A program made the position numbers and the translations under genes. The notes under the pieces were generated by a model, which was given only the letters and a program-made list of their open reading frames with translations, ran no database searches and was not told the origin of the DNA. Shown piece by piece: positions 44,694 to 55,294 of a stretch of 57,383 nucleotides of DNA (the stretch's first letter is position 1; every line of letters starts with the position of its first letter). This DNA comes from Oxalobacteraceae bacterium (GTDB taxonomy: Bacteria > Pseudomonadota > Gammaproteobacteria > Burkholderiales > Burkholderiaceae_D): positions 1 through 57,383 of the forward strand of contig JANXTY010000024.1 in the NCBI GenBank assembly GCA_025352145.1. The letters are read 5' to 3'.

Positions 44694-47600
44694 TGGGCCG
44701 GTATCTCGGTTACGTCACTCTTCAAGGGAGATAGTTTGTTCGATTTGTGTTCCAGTTTGGTGACGGTCGGGTCTTTCCACGAACCAGTGATCTGATACTC
44801 GAAGGTAAATGCCCGCATCAACGGATCACGCAAAAATAATTGCGCTAAAAACGTACCGAACCCAATCACAGGATTAATGGCCAAGGCATACACTACCGAA
44901 GCGGCCCCGGCATTGACTTCAGGTATTACCGCCACATGCAAATTCTGCGTCTCCTGCGCAATATCCGCAGTACCGTCAATCACAACCGTCGCGTTGACGC
45001 TACGCATTTTTAAATTATCTGTTTTGACCACGCCCTTATTTATTTTGGCGGTGGCAGTAATGCCGTCGAAAGAAAAGCCTTCTGAAAACACGTCGCGGAA
45101 ATCGAGCGTCAATCGACGCGGCAGGGCTTGTAGACTCAACACAGCGAGCAGTTTTGCAGCACCCGGCTCTACTTTGGGAAAACGTCCGGCCGCCATGTCA
45201 AGTTTGATTTGTCCGGTGAGGCTAGGAATGTCGATCGCGTAAGGCAAGCCATCCCAACTCACTTCACCTTCCATTTTTCCTTTGCCATTTTTTAAAATAC
45301 TGGCAAATCCGAAACGTTCCAGTAATTTTCCCGCGTTTTCCATCTCAAGCGTATACGACAAACTGGTCGTTCCCACGCCCAATTTAGTGCTCCATTTTCC
45401 CGTCGCATTCAATTCCGCATCGGGGTTAGAGAGAGAAAGTTTACTGATATTCCATTCCCGTACAGCGGATGCGGGAGTGTTGCTAGCGACAATCTCCAGG
45501 CGGCCCAATTTTTTATCGAACAATTCAAAATTGTCGGCCACCACATCGAGCGCCGGAATCTGGGTAGCCGCATTTTTACCCTCTAACAACTCATTCACAT
45601 CCGACGCGGCAGAGGGTGGAATGATCAGCGATGACAAGCGGGCAGTGACTTTGCCCAAACCCTGCGCTTGTCCGCCCTGCACTTCGTTCCACGTGATGTA
45701 GCCCGCAGTTTGGAGAGAATCAATATTGGCCTGCCATACCCCTTTTTGGTGAGATGCACCCACCACGACGTTATTCAATTTTTTACCCACGATTAGCAAC
45801 TCCGTTGCACGCGCGGCCAATACTTCTGGATCAATATATTGGGCAATGTTGAGGCTATCGACCGTGTCCGCTTTGCGCTCACTCCCCGGGTCACTGGCGC
45901 TTCGGCCAACATGGTCCGAAGCGGTCAGCGAAGACACCAGACTGCGCCACACATCGACATTGAGCGATTTCATGTCGACGTTGACAATCAGGCCGCTGTC
46001 AGGCTCGGGGGCAGGTACATTGACGCCTATCCCTCCTGAGATGACATGCCATGAATCATTTTTCGCCAAGGATTTTTGCCGTAGATAACGGGCCGAGATC
46101 ATCGCGCCCAGGGACAATTTCATTTCATCGCGCACCCCCATCGCATCGTCGGAGCTCAAACCAGTCAATTGAAATTTAAGCGGCCAGATATCATTAGCAG
46201 CTTTGCGCAAGGGCACGGGGAAAGCCAGTTCTAACCCTTGCAAAGTAGATTCGACCAGAATATCAGGATGTCCTTTTTTGACGCCAATCGAGGCCGAATA
46301 AGAAGCGCCACCACTCATATGATCGGCCAGACGTTGCATCGCCAGAGTAGGATAGGTTTTATGCAAACCCTCCGAAGTAATGCTCCCTGTAGCTTTAATC
46401 TGAATGGTATTATCGCGCTGCGTACCACCGGATAATGCGACCGCCCCCCCCAGGAAAACAGCGCGCAATCCATTCAGGTTAAACCCTTTTTCATTAAATT
46501 CGAGCTTGCCATTGGCCGCCGATAACAAGGGTATACTTTTTTGCAAAGTCACTTCATCGTTGAACAATTGCAGGCTACCTTGCACCTTTGCATCGTGTAT
46601 GCGCGCCAGCGGCAATTGTAGTTTTAACGCTAGCTTGGCATTGCCACTCGCCTTAGTCTCTTCCGTAAAATTGGCGATCCAGCCCAATACCGGACTAACG
46701 CCGACGTAATCAACAAACGTTTGCAAGGGTGCCGATGCATTGCCGTCGATCTCGAGCTGCATGTCGCTCGATAGCATATCGGGAATAATCGCGGTCACAT
46801 TCGATAAAAAAGCCGCGTGGGTTTTGGCCGTTTCTGCTTTGATCTCCATGCGGGTGCGATCAAATAAAAAACTTCCCTGAATTTCTTCCGCTTGCGGCCA
46901 TAAAACAGACTTACCATCTTTGGCAAAAATTCCCGGAACATAGTTCAATTTTCCATTGTCTATCTTCCCGTGAATGCTAAATTCTCCTGATGATTTTTCA
47001 CCGGCAGTTTTGGGTTGAAACGGAAACTGGGCGAGTTCTCCTTTCAGTTTCAACACGACGTCATGCGCGGCTCCATCTTCCAATGCGCCGGTAAGCCAGG
47101 TGCGCAAATGCTCTGGCGTATGTAATGGCAAATAATGACCAACGGTTTTGACATCAAATACCGAAATGTTGCCGGTCAAGTCGATGATGCCCAACGACTT
47201 TCCTTGCTGGGAATTGAGCGGTAACAGATGGCTACCTGAAAATGAAGCAATCAATCCCTGCTGTACTACATCCATTTTTTTGACCTGGAAAAGAACATAG
47301 TCCCGATCCTTAAAATCCCACGAAGCCTGCATCTTCAACTGATCGAACAACATCAGGGGGTCGGTAAAATAGCTCGGCAAATGCAGCTTCAAATTGGTCG
47401 AATCAAGACTGAAACTTCCCCCATGATCATTGGCATCGACCCGGCCCGTCAGATTATCAAAGCCGGGAATAGCAGGGACAGCCGCCTGTGCAGGTATCTT
47501 GCCGTTTTTTGGTCTGGCCGGCCGTGCCGATTGGGGCTTCATGGACAAATCCGCAAACTGACTTGTCACGTTGTAGGACTCAATGTTGGGATAGGTGCCA

Positions 47601-48913
47601 CTCCATTGCGCAGAGAATTCTTTGAGCCGACCACGCGGAGAAAAATCCACCAACAATTGGCGCTGCGCCGCAGACAATGGGAGACGTTCCACAAAATTAA
47701 CCAGTGTTTGCAATTCCAGCTGCTGCGCTTTGATCTCCATTTTTTCGGGCTTGCCATTGTTAGCCGCAACAAATTTCTCGCTAATAGAAGCTGCCGACAA
47801 AATCAGGCCCTCATTGTCCGCCATAGAAAAATCGGTCAATGCCAGCACATGTCCATGCGTGCCAAATGTAGGCTTGTCATCCTCCTTGTTGGCTTCAAAA
47901 TCTTCACGCGCCGAGATCCGCCCGTTGACCCGGGACAAGCTTAAAGGCTGGAGCGATTTTCCCAATCGGGCAACCACAGTAGATAACGTCAAATCGGCAG
48001 TGAAATTAGCCAATTTTGCATGGTCCAGCTCAAGCCAGGCACGCACTGAGCCTTTGCCCTTAGATATCTCGAAGGGATAATCGAAATACGATTTCCAAAC
48101 AGAAAGATCGGTCTCTGGAACATCCACGAACAACTCCCCTTTCCATAAACCCATGTTGGAAATTTTGGGGTGGAAATAGGGATGGACGAAATCGGCGCGC
48201 ACGTCAATCGGAGATGAAAACGCTGCCGGCGGCGTAGCACGCAGAGCGAACTGATGACGGCGCCACTGATTATGCAACAGGAGATTAACCCCATCGAGTA
48301 CCAGCTCAGGCGCACGACGGCGATCATCGGTCCAGCGCAGACGCCCTTCATGAATGAGGATCTCTTGCTGCGACAAAATCCAGTCTAATCCTTTACCATC
48401 GCCGCCTTTGTCGAGATCGACAGAAATACCGGCGACCGTTAATTTGCCGCTGACATCGCGGCGAATGTCGAGATCGGGACGACTGATTTCCAGCAAATCA
48501 AATTGCAAATTACTAGTAACGACAGACCACCAGGATAAGGTGGCCGATACGCTGGGCAACCTGAGCGCCTGCCTGCCATCCTTGTCGCGCACCACGACAT
48601 CCCCCAGAAACAAGGACGGTTTAAATCCATTCCAGGAGCCATACACCCTGGCAATCGATACCGGACTACCGACCGCGCGCGTGGCAATACGTTCGATATC
48701 GCTTTTATAGTGATCAATATTAGGCAACACCACGTAGCGCAAAGCGAGTAATAACAGGGCAAAGATAAAATAAAAAGCCACTATCATTTTTAATAGCGCG
48801 CCCAGTACATGATGGCTCGCGATGTTTACAAAGCGATAGCTGGCCCGTAGGGTCAACCAAGTAGCGGCAACATTACCGCGATGCTGAGATGAATTGAGTG
48901 ATTTTTTAAACAT
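44690..48913 (-). CDS. yhdP: YhdP-family AsmA-like protein
   Basis: The 1,407-residue protein starts at the ATG at 48913 and has one N-terminal TM helix at about residues 42-65 (MIVAFYFIFALLLLALRYVV). A long periplasmic DUF3971/AsmA2 region follows (YKSDIERIATRAVGSPVSIA, GSWNGFKPSLFLGDVVVRDKD) and ends in the conserved C-terminal segment (VVYALAINPVIGFGTFLAQL). YhdP belongs to the TamB/AsmA bridge-like lipid transfer group and moves phospholipids between the inner and outer membranes. It diverges from glnE and is coupled to the nitrilase gene, a layout common in Burkholderiales. No strong ribosome site is visible. Confidence 0.92.
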   Translation of the reverse strand: MFKKSLNSSQHRGNVAATWLTLRASYRFVNIASHHVLGALLKMIVAFYFIFALLLLALRYVVLPNIDHYKSDIERIATRAVGSPVSIARVYGSWNGFKPSLFLGDVVVRDKDGRQALRLPSVSATLSWWSVVTSNLQFDLLEISRPDLDIRRDVSGKLTVAGISVDLDKGGDGKGLDWILSQQEILIHEGRLRWTDDRRRAPELVLDGVNLLLHNQWRRHQFALRATPPAAFSSPIDVRADFVHPYFHPKISNMGLWKGELFVDVPETDLSVWKSYFDYPFEISKGKGSVRAWLELDHAKLANFTADLTLSTVVARLGKSLQPLSLSRVNGRISAREDFEANKEDDKPTFGTHGHVLALTDFSMADNEGLILSAASISEKFVAANNGKPEKMEIKAQQLELQTLVNFVERLPLSAAQRQLLVDFSPRGRLKEFSAQWSGTYPNIESYNVTSQFADLSMKPQSARPARPKNGKIPAQAAVPAIPGFDNLTGRVDANDHGGSFSLDSTNLKLHLPSYFTDPLMLFDQLKMQASWDFKDRDYVLFQVKKMDVVQQGLIASFSGSHLLPLNSQQGKSLGIIDLTGNISVFDVKTVGHYLPLHTPEHLRTWLTGALEDGAAHDVVLKLKGELAQFPFQPKTAGEKSSGEFSIHGKIDNGKLNYVPGIFAKDGKSVLWPQAEEIQGSFLFDRTRMEIKAETAKTHAAFLSNVTAIIPDMLSSDMQLEIDGNASAPLQTFVDYVGVSPVLGWIANFTEETKASGNAKLALKLQLPLARIHDAKVQGSLQLFNDEVTLQKSIPLLSAANGKLEFNEKGFNLNGLRAVFLGGAVALSGGTQRDNTIQIKATGSITSEGLHKTYPTLAMQRLADHMSGGASYSASIGVKKGHPDILVESTLQGLELAFPVPLRKAANDIWPLKFQLTGLSSDDAMGVRDEMKLSLGAMISARYLRQKSLAKNDSWHVISGGIGVNVPAPEPDSGLIVNVDMKSLNVDVWRSLVSSLTASDHVGRSASDPGSERKADTVDSLNIAQYIDPEVLAARATELLIVGKKLNNVVVGASHQKGVWQANIDSLQTAGYITWNEVQGGQAQGLGKVTARLSSLIIPPSAASDVNELLEGKNAATQIPALDVVADNFELFDKKLGRLEIVASNTPASAVREWNISKLSLSNPDAELNATGKWSTKLGVGTTSLSYTLEMENAGKLLERFGFASILKNGKGKMEGEVSWDGLPYAIDIPSLTGQIKLDMAAGRFPKVEPGAAKLLAVLSLQALPRRLTLDFRDVFSEGFSFDGITATAKINKGVVKTDNLKMRSVNATVVIDGTADIAQETQNLHVAVIPEVNAGAASVVYALAINPVIGFGTFLAQLFLRDPLMRAFTFEYQITGSWKDPTVTKLEHKSNKLSPLKSDVTEIPAQ

Positions 48914-49212
48914 CAATATGTTGAGGCAGCAGGTGCGACGAGAAAAATATTTAACTACTTGTGGGGCTGCGCAAAACTACAGTGTTCACTGCTTGCGTGG
49001 GTAAACAGCATAATTAAGATACACATCGCATCAGAACGTTCCCTGCTTCTTATGGCTCTTATGCCCATTCATGTATAGCCATAAACAATATCTCCAGGAG
49101 CGGGATGGAAAACCTTGCGGCACAGTGTTCGTTTCTGAAGCAAATTAGAATTACAACATGCGTAGAATAAACGTCAGGTCACTTATCCTGCATCGATGAA
49201 AGCGCCCCCATC

Positions 49213-51975
49213 ATGAATCCATCCTGTGTTACCAGCACGATTGCACCGGCTTTAGCTTCCCGTTATTACCTGCGCTGGATCGGGGCAGAGGCGGGCAGAG
49301 CCGAAGCCGTGGCTAGCCTTGCAGGATTATCCCTGAGTCAGCACGATTTTGCGCACGTTTTACAAAAAGAAATAGAGGCAGGCTACCCTCTGCCACGGGC
49401 AATGCGCCGCCTGAGAAATTATGTTGTCGTAACACTCATAGAGCGCGACTTGGGCGGCCGGGCTAACCTCGCCGAAGTACTCGACACCATGACGGCGTTT
49501 GCTGACTTTGCCATTCGAGCGCATTTACAGGCTCTGCATGCAGAAATGTGCGTCATACATGGCATCCCCCTCGGCCAGGAATCGATGGTGCCGCAACAGT
49601 TGGTCGTCTTGGGCATGGGGAAATTGGGCGGCGGCGAGCTCAATGTCTCCTCCGACATTGACCTTATTTTTACCTATGCTGAAGACGGTGAAACCCGGAT
49701 CAACGCACCTGAACAGCGGTCTTTGTCGAACCATGAATTTTTTACCCGGCTGGGGAAGAAGCTGATCGCGGCCCTCGCGGAAATAACCGAAGATGGATTT
49801 ACCTTTCGCGTCGACATGGCATTGCGCCCGAATGGCGCTTCCGGTCCCTTGGCGGCGAGCTTCAATATGGTCGAAGAATACTTGATCGTCCAAGGCCGCG
49901 AATGGGAACGCTACGCTTGGGTCAAGGCACGCGCCATCACCGGAAGCGAAAAGGACATTGCGGCCCTGGATACGATCATCCGGCCATTTGTATTTCGCCG
50001 CTATCTCGACTTCGGCATGATTGAGGCCATGCGCCATATGCATGGGCAAATTCGCACAGAAGTCACGCGCCAGGAACGCCTGCATCCCCATCGCAGCAAC
50101 AACGTTAAGTTAGGGCGCGGGGGAATCCGCGAGATCGAATTTCTAACGCAAATATTTCAGCTCATTCGCGGCGGCCGGGATGCCGCCCTGCGCGGCCGCT
50201 CAACCCGTGCCACGCTACGTATCTTGGGCGAGAAACGATCATTGGCACCCCAGATTGTGCAGCACCTGCTCGATTCCTATACCTTTTTGCGTAATCTGGA
50301 ACACCGTCTGCAATATCTCGATGATGCCCAAACCCACACGCTGCCCGTCAATCAAGCCGATCAGTTGCTGGTGGCGCAAATGATGGGTTTTAGCGATGTG
50401 GCTACCGTGCTTTACACGCTGGAATCCCACCGTATTTTCGTTGCGGCGCAATTTGATGCCATGTTTGGTGCAAAAGGGCCGGAACAATCCGATCACGCCG
50501 AAAATACTATCGACCCTACAAGCCACGGCACCTTATCTGAAAGTGAACACCGTGAAACCATTGAAGCACGCCTGACCGCGCTTGGATTCGGCGATGCTGT
50601 TGCAGCAGCGCAGCGCCTGCTATCGACCTGGCAGTCACCGCGCCTGCGTGCTCTGCCCGAAGTCAGCCGCAACAGAATGGTCGCCCTCATCAATGCTGCA
50701 TTGCCCCTGATCATCAGCAATGCCAATGCACCCGTGACGCCGCTGACCACATTGGGACTGCTGCTCGACTTCCTTGAAGCCATCGCCCGTCGCTCCGCCT
50801 ATTTGTCGCTCCTCACCGAATATCCCTACACCCTTGGTCGTGTAGTGCGCATGATGACCACAAGCACCTGGGCTGCAAAATATCTGACTCAGCATCCCTT
50901 GTTGCTCGATGAATTGCTGGATGAAAAAACGCTTCAATCCACACTCGATTACGCTGCGCTGGCCATCGAATTACAGCAACAAATCGATGCGGCACCCAAC
51001 GATACGGAGCGCCAAATGGACATCTTGCGCGAAGTCCATCACGCCCAGCAGTTTCGACTTCTGGCACAGGATGTAGAAGGATCGCTCACCGTCGAACATC
51101 TGGCGGACCGCCTGTCGGCCTTGGCCGATGTGATGATCAGCGCTACCGTGCAAGCAGTCTGGAAAACCATAAGCAATCGCCATCTGGACATTCCCCGATT
51201 TGCAGTGATCGCCTATGGGAAATTAGGCGGCAAGGAACTCGGTTACGCATCAGACCTGGATGTGATATTTCTGTTTGAGGACGACCATCCCAATGCCCCC
51301 CTGCTGTACGCCAAACTCGTGCAACGCTTCATCACCTGGATGACCACTTCCACCGCTGCCGGCTTATTATTCGATATCGATATCGCCCTGCGCCCGGATG
51401 GTGCCAGTGGCATGCTGGTATCAAGCGTAGCCGCTTTTGAACGCTATCAAGGTACCTCGGCATGGGTATGGGAACATCAGGCACTGACACGCGCACGGTT
51501 TTGCAGTGGTGATGCGGCTATCGGCAAGCGCTTCGATGCCATCCGGGAAGCCGTATTGCGCACGCCGCGCAATACCGAAAAATTAAAAAACGATGTCGTG
51601 ATGATGCGCCAAAAAATGCGCGCTGCTCACCCTGTCCGTTCGTCGTTTTTCGATCTCAAACATGGCGAAGGGGGCATGATCGACATCGAATTCATCGTGC
51701 AATTTCTGGTGCTCAATCATGCCGCACAGTATCCTGAATTGACCGCTAATATCGGCAACATCGCCTTGCTACTTCTGTGTGGAAAACATGGCTTGATCAA
51801 TCCACCCTGTTCTCTCCAGATCGCCGATGCCTATCGTCTTTTCCGTAAATTACAACATCAGATTCGCCTGCAAGGGATCGACCAGGCGCAGGTCAAGATG
51901 GATCTGATCTCCGTCGAAGCGGGACACGTAAAACAGGTATGGACCACTATTTTCGCAATTGATTTGAACGGGTAA
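49213..51975 (+). CDS. glnE: Glutamine synthetase adenylyltransferase/deadenylase GlnE
   Basis: The 920-residue protein has two nucleotidyltransferase domains. The N-terminal one shows VLGMGKLGGGELNVSSDIDL with IFTYAED, and performs deadenylylation. The C-terminal one shows VIAYGKLGGKELGYASDLDV with IFLFEDD, and performs adenylylation. Each is followed by a helical PII-uridylyltransferase-like domain (KLGRGGIREIEFLTQIFQLI; HGEGGMIDIEFIVQFLVL). GlnE switches glutamine synthetase off and on by adding or removing AMP under PII control. It is divergent from yhdP, with 296 bases between them. Length and motifs fit the family fully. Confidence 0.95.
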   Translation: MNPSCVTSTIAPALASRYYLRWIGAEAGRAEAVASLAGLSLSQHDFAHVLQKEIEAGYPLPRAMRRLRNYVVVTLIERDLGGRANLAEVLDTMTAFADFAIRAHLQALHAEMCVIHGIPLGQESMVPQQLVVLGMGKLGGGELNVSSDIDLIFTYAEDGETRINAPEQRSLSNHEFFTRLGKKLIAALAEITEDGFTFRVDMALRPNGASGPLAASFNMVEEYLIVQGREWERYAWVKARAITGSEKDIAALDTIIRPFVFRRYLDFGMIEAMRHMHGQIRTEVTRQERLHPHRSNNVKLGRGGIREIEFLTQIFQLIRGGRDAALRGRSTRATLRILGEKRSLAPQIVQHLLDSYTFLRNLEHRLQYLDDAQTHTLPVNQADQLLVAQMMGFSDVATVLYTLESHRIFVAAQFDAMFGAKGPEQSDHAENTIDPTSHGTLSESEHRETIEARLTALGFGDAVAAAQRLLSTWQSPRLRALPEVSRNRMVALINAALPLIISNANAPVTPLTTLGLLLDFLEAIARRSAYLSLLTEYPYTLGRVVRMMTTSTWAAKYLTQHPLLLDELLDEKTLQSTLDYAALAIELQQQIDAAPNDTERQMDILREVHHAQQFRLLAQDVEGSLTVEHLADRLSALADVMISATVQAVWKTISNRHLDIPRFAVIAYGKLGGKELGYASDLDVIFLFEDDHPNAPLLYAKLVQRFITWMTTSTAAGLLFDIDIALRPDGASGMLVSSVAAFERYQGTSAWVWEHQALTRARFCSGDAAIGKRFDAIREAVLRTPRNTEKLKNDVVMMRQKMRAAHPVRSSFFDLKHGEGGMIDIEFIVQFLVLNHAAQYPELTANIGNIALLLLCGKHGLINPPCSLQIADAYRLFRKLQHQIRLQGIDQAQVKMDLISVEAGHVKQVWTTIFAIDLNG

Positions 51976-52048
51976 TGCGCCAGGGTATTTCTCCTGGTGC
52001 GCCTATCAAATTTCTCACATCAACGTTGGCGAGCAGTCAGACTACGAG

Positions 52049-52870
52049 CTACTTTTTTTGGGGATAATAAAGCTGGTAAAACCACGCATACGCCGTCTCG
52101 ATCTGAGCCTGTATACGCGGCGGCAGTTCATGCCGTTTTGGCTTGGAAATCTTTGTTGTTTGTTGATGCGTGTATTTCATGTGGTAATGACTATCGCTCT
52201 CCCGAATGCCCATTTTCAAATTCTGGGGATCGATCTGGAACGGGGTAAGCCCCAACCAAGCATACAGATGCGACATGCATGCTGCCGGTTGTTCCAACAA
52301 GTCCTCGAACCGAAGGAAATAAAGGCGCTGCTGTACCTTCATCGGCAAATCAGGCACTGCATGCAAGGAGATGAGGGGAGCGCCAATGGCTTTATCCTTG
52401 GCGAACAACATGTCGGCCCGTCCAAAGCGGTCAAAATCGGCCAGGTGATCTATAAAATCGACCAGGATGGTGCGCTGGTGCTGCGCCTCGATGGAGCCAT
52501 AAATTTGTCCCAGATCGCGCAAGCAAACAATCAACCTGGCCTCCGGTTCGATATGCAGCAGCAGCTCGATCGCGTGCAACCAGGCGCGATTCTTATCGAT
52601 TACCGTCGGTTTCTGGCAGTCATGATGCCATCCCCTTAAAAAGCCCTGCATGGCAGACGCCAGATGCGCATAGCTAGTGTCGAAAGCATTATCGAGTTGG
52701 GACAGAAAGAACGTGTCGTCGCTAATCATGCGCCGCATGCCCAGCAAGGTGTTGCACAACGGTGAGCTATGTCCTTCGCAATGAATTTCTGGATGCTGCG
52801 CGAGCAACTGGCATAGCAATGTGGAACCCGCCCTTGGGAGTCCTGTCACGCCAACGAATTTTGGAGTCAT
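52049..52870 (-). CDS. Sulfotransferase family protein
   Basis: The 273-residue cytoplasmic protein has the 5'-phosphosulfate loop of PAPS-dependent sulfotransferases near its start (VGVTGLPRAGSTLLCQLLAQ), a VIDKNRAW segment, and a 3'-phosphate-binding segment (RLIVCLRDLGQIYGSI). The YFLRFEDLLEQPAACMSHLY motif of Sulfotransfer_3 domains follows. Such enzymes transfer sulfate to carbohydrate, lipid or tyrosine. The gene lies 298 bases downstream of a TpsB transporter gene on the same strand. Modification of the cognate exoprotein or of a surface glycan is possible. GAAGGA precedes the ATG. Confidence 0.85.
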   Translation of the reverse strand: MTPKFVGVTGLPRAGSTLLCQLLAQHPEIHCEGHSSPLCNTLLGMRRMISDDTFFLSQLDNAFDTSYAHLASAMQGFLRGWHHDCQKPTVIDKNRAWLHAIELLLHIEPEARLIVCLRDLGQIYGSIEAQHQRTILVDFIDHLADFDRFGRADMLFAKDKAIGAPLISLHAVPDLPMKVQQRLYFLRFEDLLEQPAACMSHLYAWLGLTPFQIDPQNLKMGIRESDSHYHMKYTHQQTTKISKPKRHELPPRIQAQIETAYAWFYQLYYPQKK

Positions 52871-53167
52871 TATGGGATAAATCCTTCATTGAAACTGGAA
52901 GATAAGGGTAATAAGTCAATAGATCGGCATCAACCACTCTGCAAAATTTTATCCCTCCCTTGGCCAAACCTTTACATGAATTGGGAAAATGATCGCACAG
53001 GATGTGGGTTTTGAAGAGAACTTTTTGAGGAGGCGTAATAGTAGTGTAGTAGCACTCCTGCAACCGACGGAAGAAAATTTCCTTACGCATCAAAAGACCC
53101 GGGAAGACGCACGAATTTATGCAAAGGTCGGGTTAAAGAAAGGAGAATCAAAATTTCAAAAAATCGT

Positions 53168-55180
53168 TCAGAATCCTTTGCTAATATCGGCCCATGCCCG
53201 AGGGGATTTGTTGGTGCCAATCAGTGCAGGCGTTATGCCAATCGGCATAGCGATAGTGGCCTTGGCGTTCCATTGGTTAGCGCCTGTCCAGTTGATCCCC
53301 AGACCTGCCCCACTTAAGGTTGCGCTATTGATCCCCGTCACCCAGATGTTCTTGTTGATCGTTATACGTTCGCTATCAATGAAGACTACTGCCTGCCATT
53401 GCCCATTTCCAAACTGTCCTAAGTTGCGCCGGAATTCGACGCTTCCCAATATTCCTGTATCTCCCGACAGCACGCCGATGTCGTAGGCACGTACCGTGTA
53501 AGGGCCACCGGCTATCATTTTTTTCGATGAATCCAGATTGGCATTTGCCCATTGGCCAGATAGGTTGAAATACAACGCGTTGTTCGCACCCACACTTTGA
53601 AGACGGGCAAGATTGATATTCCATTTTGAAAAATTACCTTGGGTTTTAGCAGTCGCGGCGTCGGCCAACTGTGCGCTCGCATCATCGAAACCGAGACGAC
53701 CCGAGGTCCATCCTACATTCCAGGTATTGATACCACCGGACAATACTGTATCCCGCATATCTCCAGAAAGGCTGGCCGTCACGTTGCCCACGTGCCGGTC
53801 TGTTTGGAGCGCAGCCGCATCAATATCGCCATTTAATTGCTTGTGGTCATATTGAATCAGACCGTAAAGATTGACATCCCGACTGCGTACAAACGGATGT
53901 TTTATCCAAAGGCTTGCCTCCGTCGCAGCACCATGTCCATTGAGCGACGTCAGCGTATCACCCAAAATGTATTTTAAGGCCGAATAAGCGCCACCCATCC
54001 TCGTACCATGACCATTTAGCAGAGATTGGTAGCTTAGGCCTGCATAATTAAGGCCGCGCCCCGAACTCAAGAGGCTCAGACTCACCATATCGCCATGATG
54101 AAAAGGGGCCATCCAGTTCACTGTGCCTCCTAGACGCACTCTTCCCGTATAACGATTGCCGTTATTCTCTAATTCCACATTCCCCCCAACAGCCGGCCCA
54201 GGCTTTGTACTGACAAGCAAATCCGATGTGCCCACTTTTTCTCCAGGCTTTAAAGTGGCCGCTGCAGCCACGCCAGGAATATCTGTTAACAACAACAGTA
54301 CGCGGTCGAGCTCTTTTTGGCTGATGGCTTTCCCACTTTGAAGAGGCGAGAGCGTATCCTGCAGCAGGGAATCATTGACGGCACTCCGATTATCGAGACT
54401 GATCTTGTCATAACGTGCCTCAATGACCACAACGCGTACCACGCCAGCTTGCATCTTCTGAGTCGGAATGATCGCCCGTGCTAATGAATAACCGTGGCTG
54501 CGGTAATAGTTTGTAATGCGGGAAATAACCTCGCCCAATTGAGGGAGTGTGAGCGTTTTTCCTTCTGCATCCGCTATCAGGGACTTTAAGACCGAGGTAG
54601 TGAACACGGTATTACCTTGTAGTTGCACGTCGTTCACCAGAAAAGGCGCGCTCGGTGGCAGCGTGGCAGTATCTTCCAGTTCGATCGTCGTTCCCATTTT
54701 GATCTTGTCGTAGCTCGGCTCAGTCGGGGTAATCGCCTCGATGACCCTGACCCGCACAATTCCGGCATAAAAAGTCTGCGTCGGGATGATCGCCCGCGCT
54801 AGTCGATAGCCGTGACTGCGGTAATAGTCGGTGATGCGGGAAACGAATTCACCTAATTGGGGAAGCGTGAGCGTTCTGCCCTCCGCATCCGACACAATAG
54901 ACTTTAAGATCGCCGTAGGAACGACTGTGTTACCTAGTACTTGTACGTTGTTCACCGGAAAAGGAGCGCTTGGCGGCAACGTAGCAGCGTCTTCCAGTTC
55001 AATTGTTATTCCTGTTCCCAAAGAGGATGGTCCTGGCGATTGGCTTGGCGATTGGCTTGGCGATTGGCTTGGTTTCTCCTCTTTCAGAAGCGCACCTGCA
55101 ACAGGCGTATCCGACTTGGCAGCGTGAGCTGCCAGCAACGGAAAGATAAGCACCAGCGCCGCCAGGAGGGTTGGCTTCAT
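53168..55180 (-). CDS. TpsB-type outer-membrane transporter with duplicated POTRA
   Basis: The 670-residue FhaC/ShlB-family protein has a signal peptide (residues 1-20), a Gln-Ser-Pro linker, then POTRA_2 domains. Residues 59-164 and 165-260 are tandem copies (TIELEDAATLPPSAPF, NVQVLGNT.., TLPQLGEFVSRITDYYRSHG repeated with few changes) at a 106-residue spacing. A ShlB-type POTRA (SLLQDTLSPLQSGKAISQKE..LLLLTDIPGV) follows, so there are three POTRAs instead of the usual two. The 16-strand barrel ends with RAWADISKGF. TpsB proteins secrete a partner TpsA exoprotein through the outer membrane; the partner lies just upstream on the same strand, 114 bases away. Confidence 0.92.
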   Translation of the reverse strand: MKPTLLAALVLIFPLLAAHAAKSDTPVAGALLKEEKPSQSPSQSPSQSPGPSSLGTGITIELEDAATLPPSAPFPVNNVQVLGNTVVPTAILKSIVSDAEGRTLTLPQLGEFVSRITDYYRSHGYRLARAIIPTQTFYAGIVRVRVIEAITPTEPSYDKIKMGTTIELEDTATLPPSAPFLVNDVQLQGNTVFTTSVLKSLIADAEGKTLTLPQLGEVISRITNYYRSHGYSLARAIIPTQKMQAGVVRVVVIEARYDKISLDNRSAVNDSLLQDTLSPLQSGKAISQKELDRVLLLLTDIPGVAAAATLKPGEKVGTSDLLVSTKPGPAVGGNVELENNGNRYTGRVRLGGTVNWMAPFHHGDMVSLSLLSSGRGLNYAGLSYQSLLNGHGTRMGGAYSALKYILGDTLTSLNGHGAATEASLWIKHPFVRSRDVNLYGLIQYDHKQLNGDIDAAALQTDRHVGNVTASLSGDMRDTVLSGGINTWNVGWTSGRLGFDDASAQLADAATAKTQGNFSKWNINLARLQSVGANNALYFNLSGQWANANLDSSKKMIAGGPYTVRAYDIGVLSGDTGILGSVEFRRNLGQFGNGQWQAVVFIDSERITINKNIWVTGINSATLSGAGLGINWTGANQWNAKATIAMPIGITPALIGTNKSPRAWADISKGF
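54401..55006 (-). repeat. 318-bp tandem duplication encoding POTRA copies
   Basis: Bases 54689-55006 and about 54401-54688 code for the two near-identical POTRA_2 copies of the TpsB gene. Stretches such as CGCTTGGCGGCAACGTAGCAG versus CGCTCGGTGGCAGCGTGGCAG (first 20 bases compared) show the DNA is still clearly similar. Confidence 0.85.
55035..55070. repeat. Three exact 12-base repeats in TpsB gene
   Basis: GGCGATTGGCTT occurs three times in a row without change. On the minus strand it codes a Gln-Ser-Pro-Ser type repeat between the signal peptide and first POTRA. Twelve bases keep the reading frame, so slippage would vary linker length only. Confidence 0.9.
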
Positions 55181-55294
55181 AAAAAATATCTTATTTTAAT
55201 TCGCATTGGAAACGAACTCTTCATTGCAAGGTATTGCCATAACAAAGGTCTGCCCACCACCATGCGTTTCTTTCCCCTTTCTGATGCAAATCGA

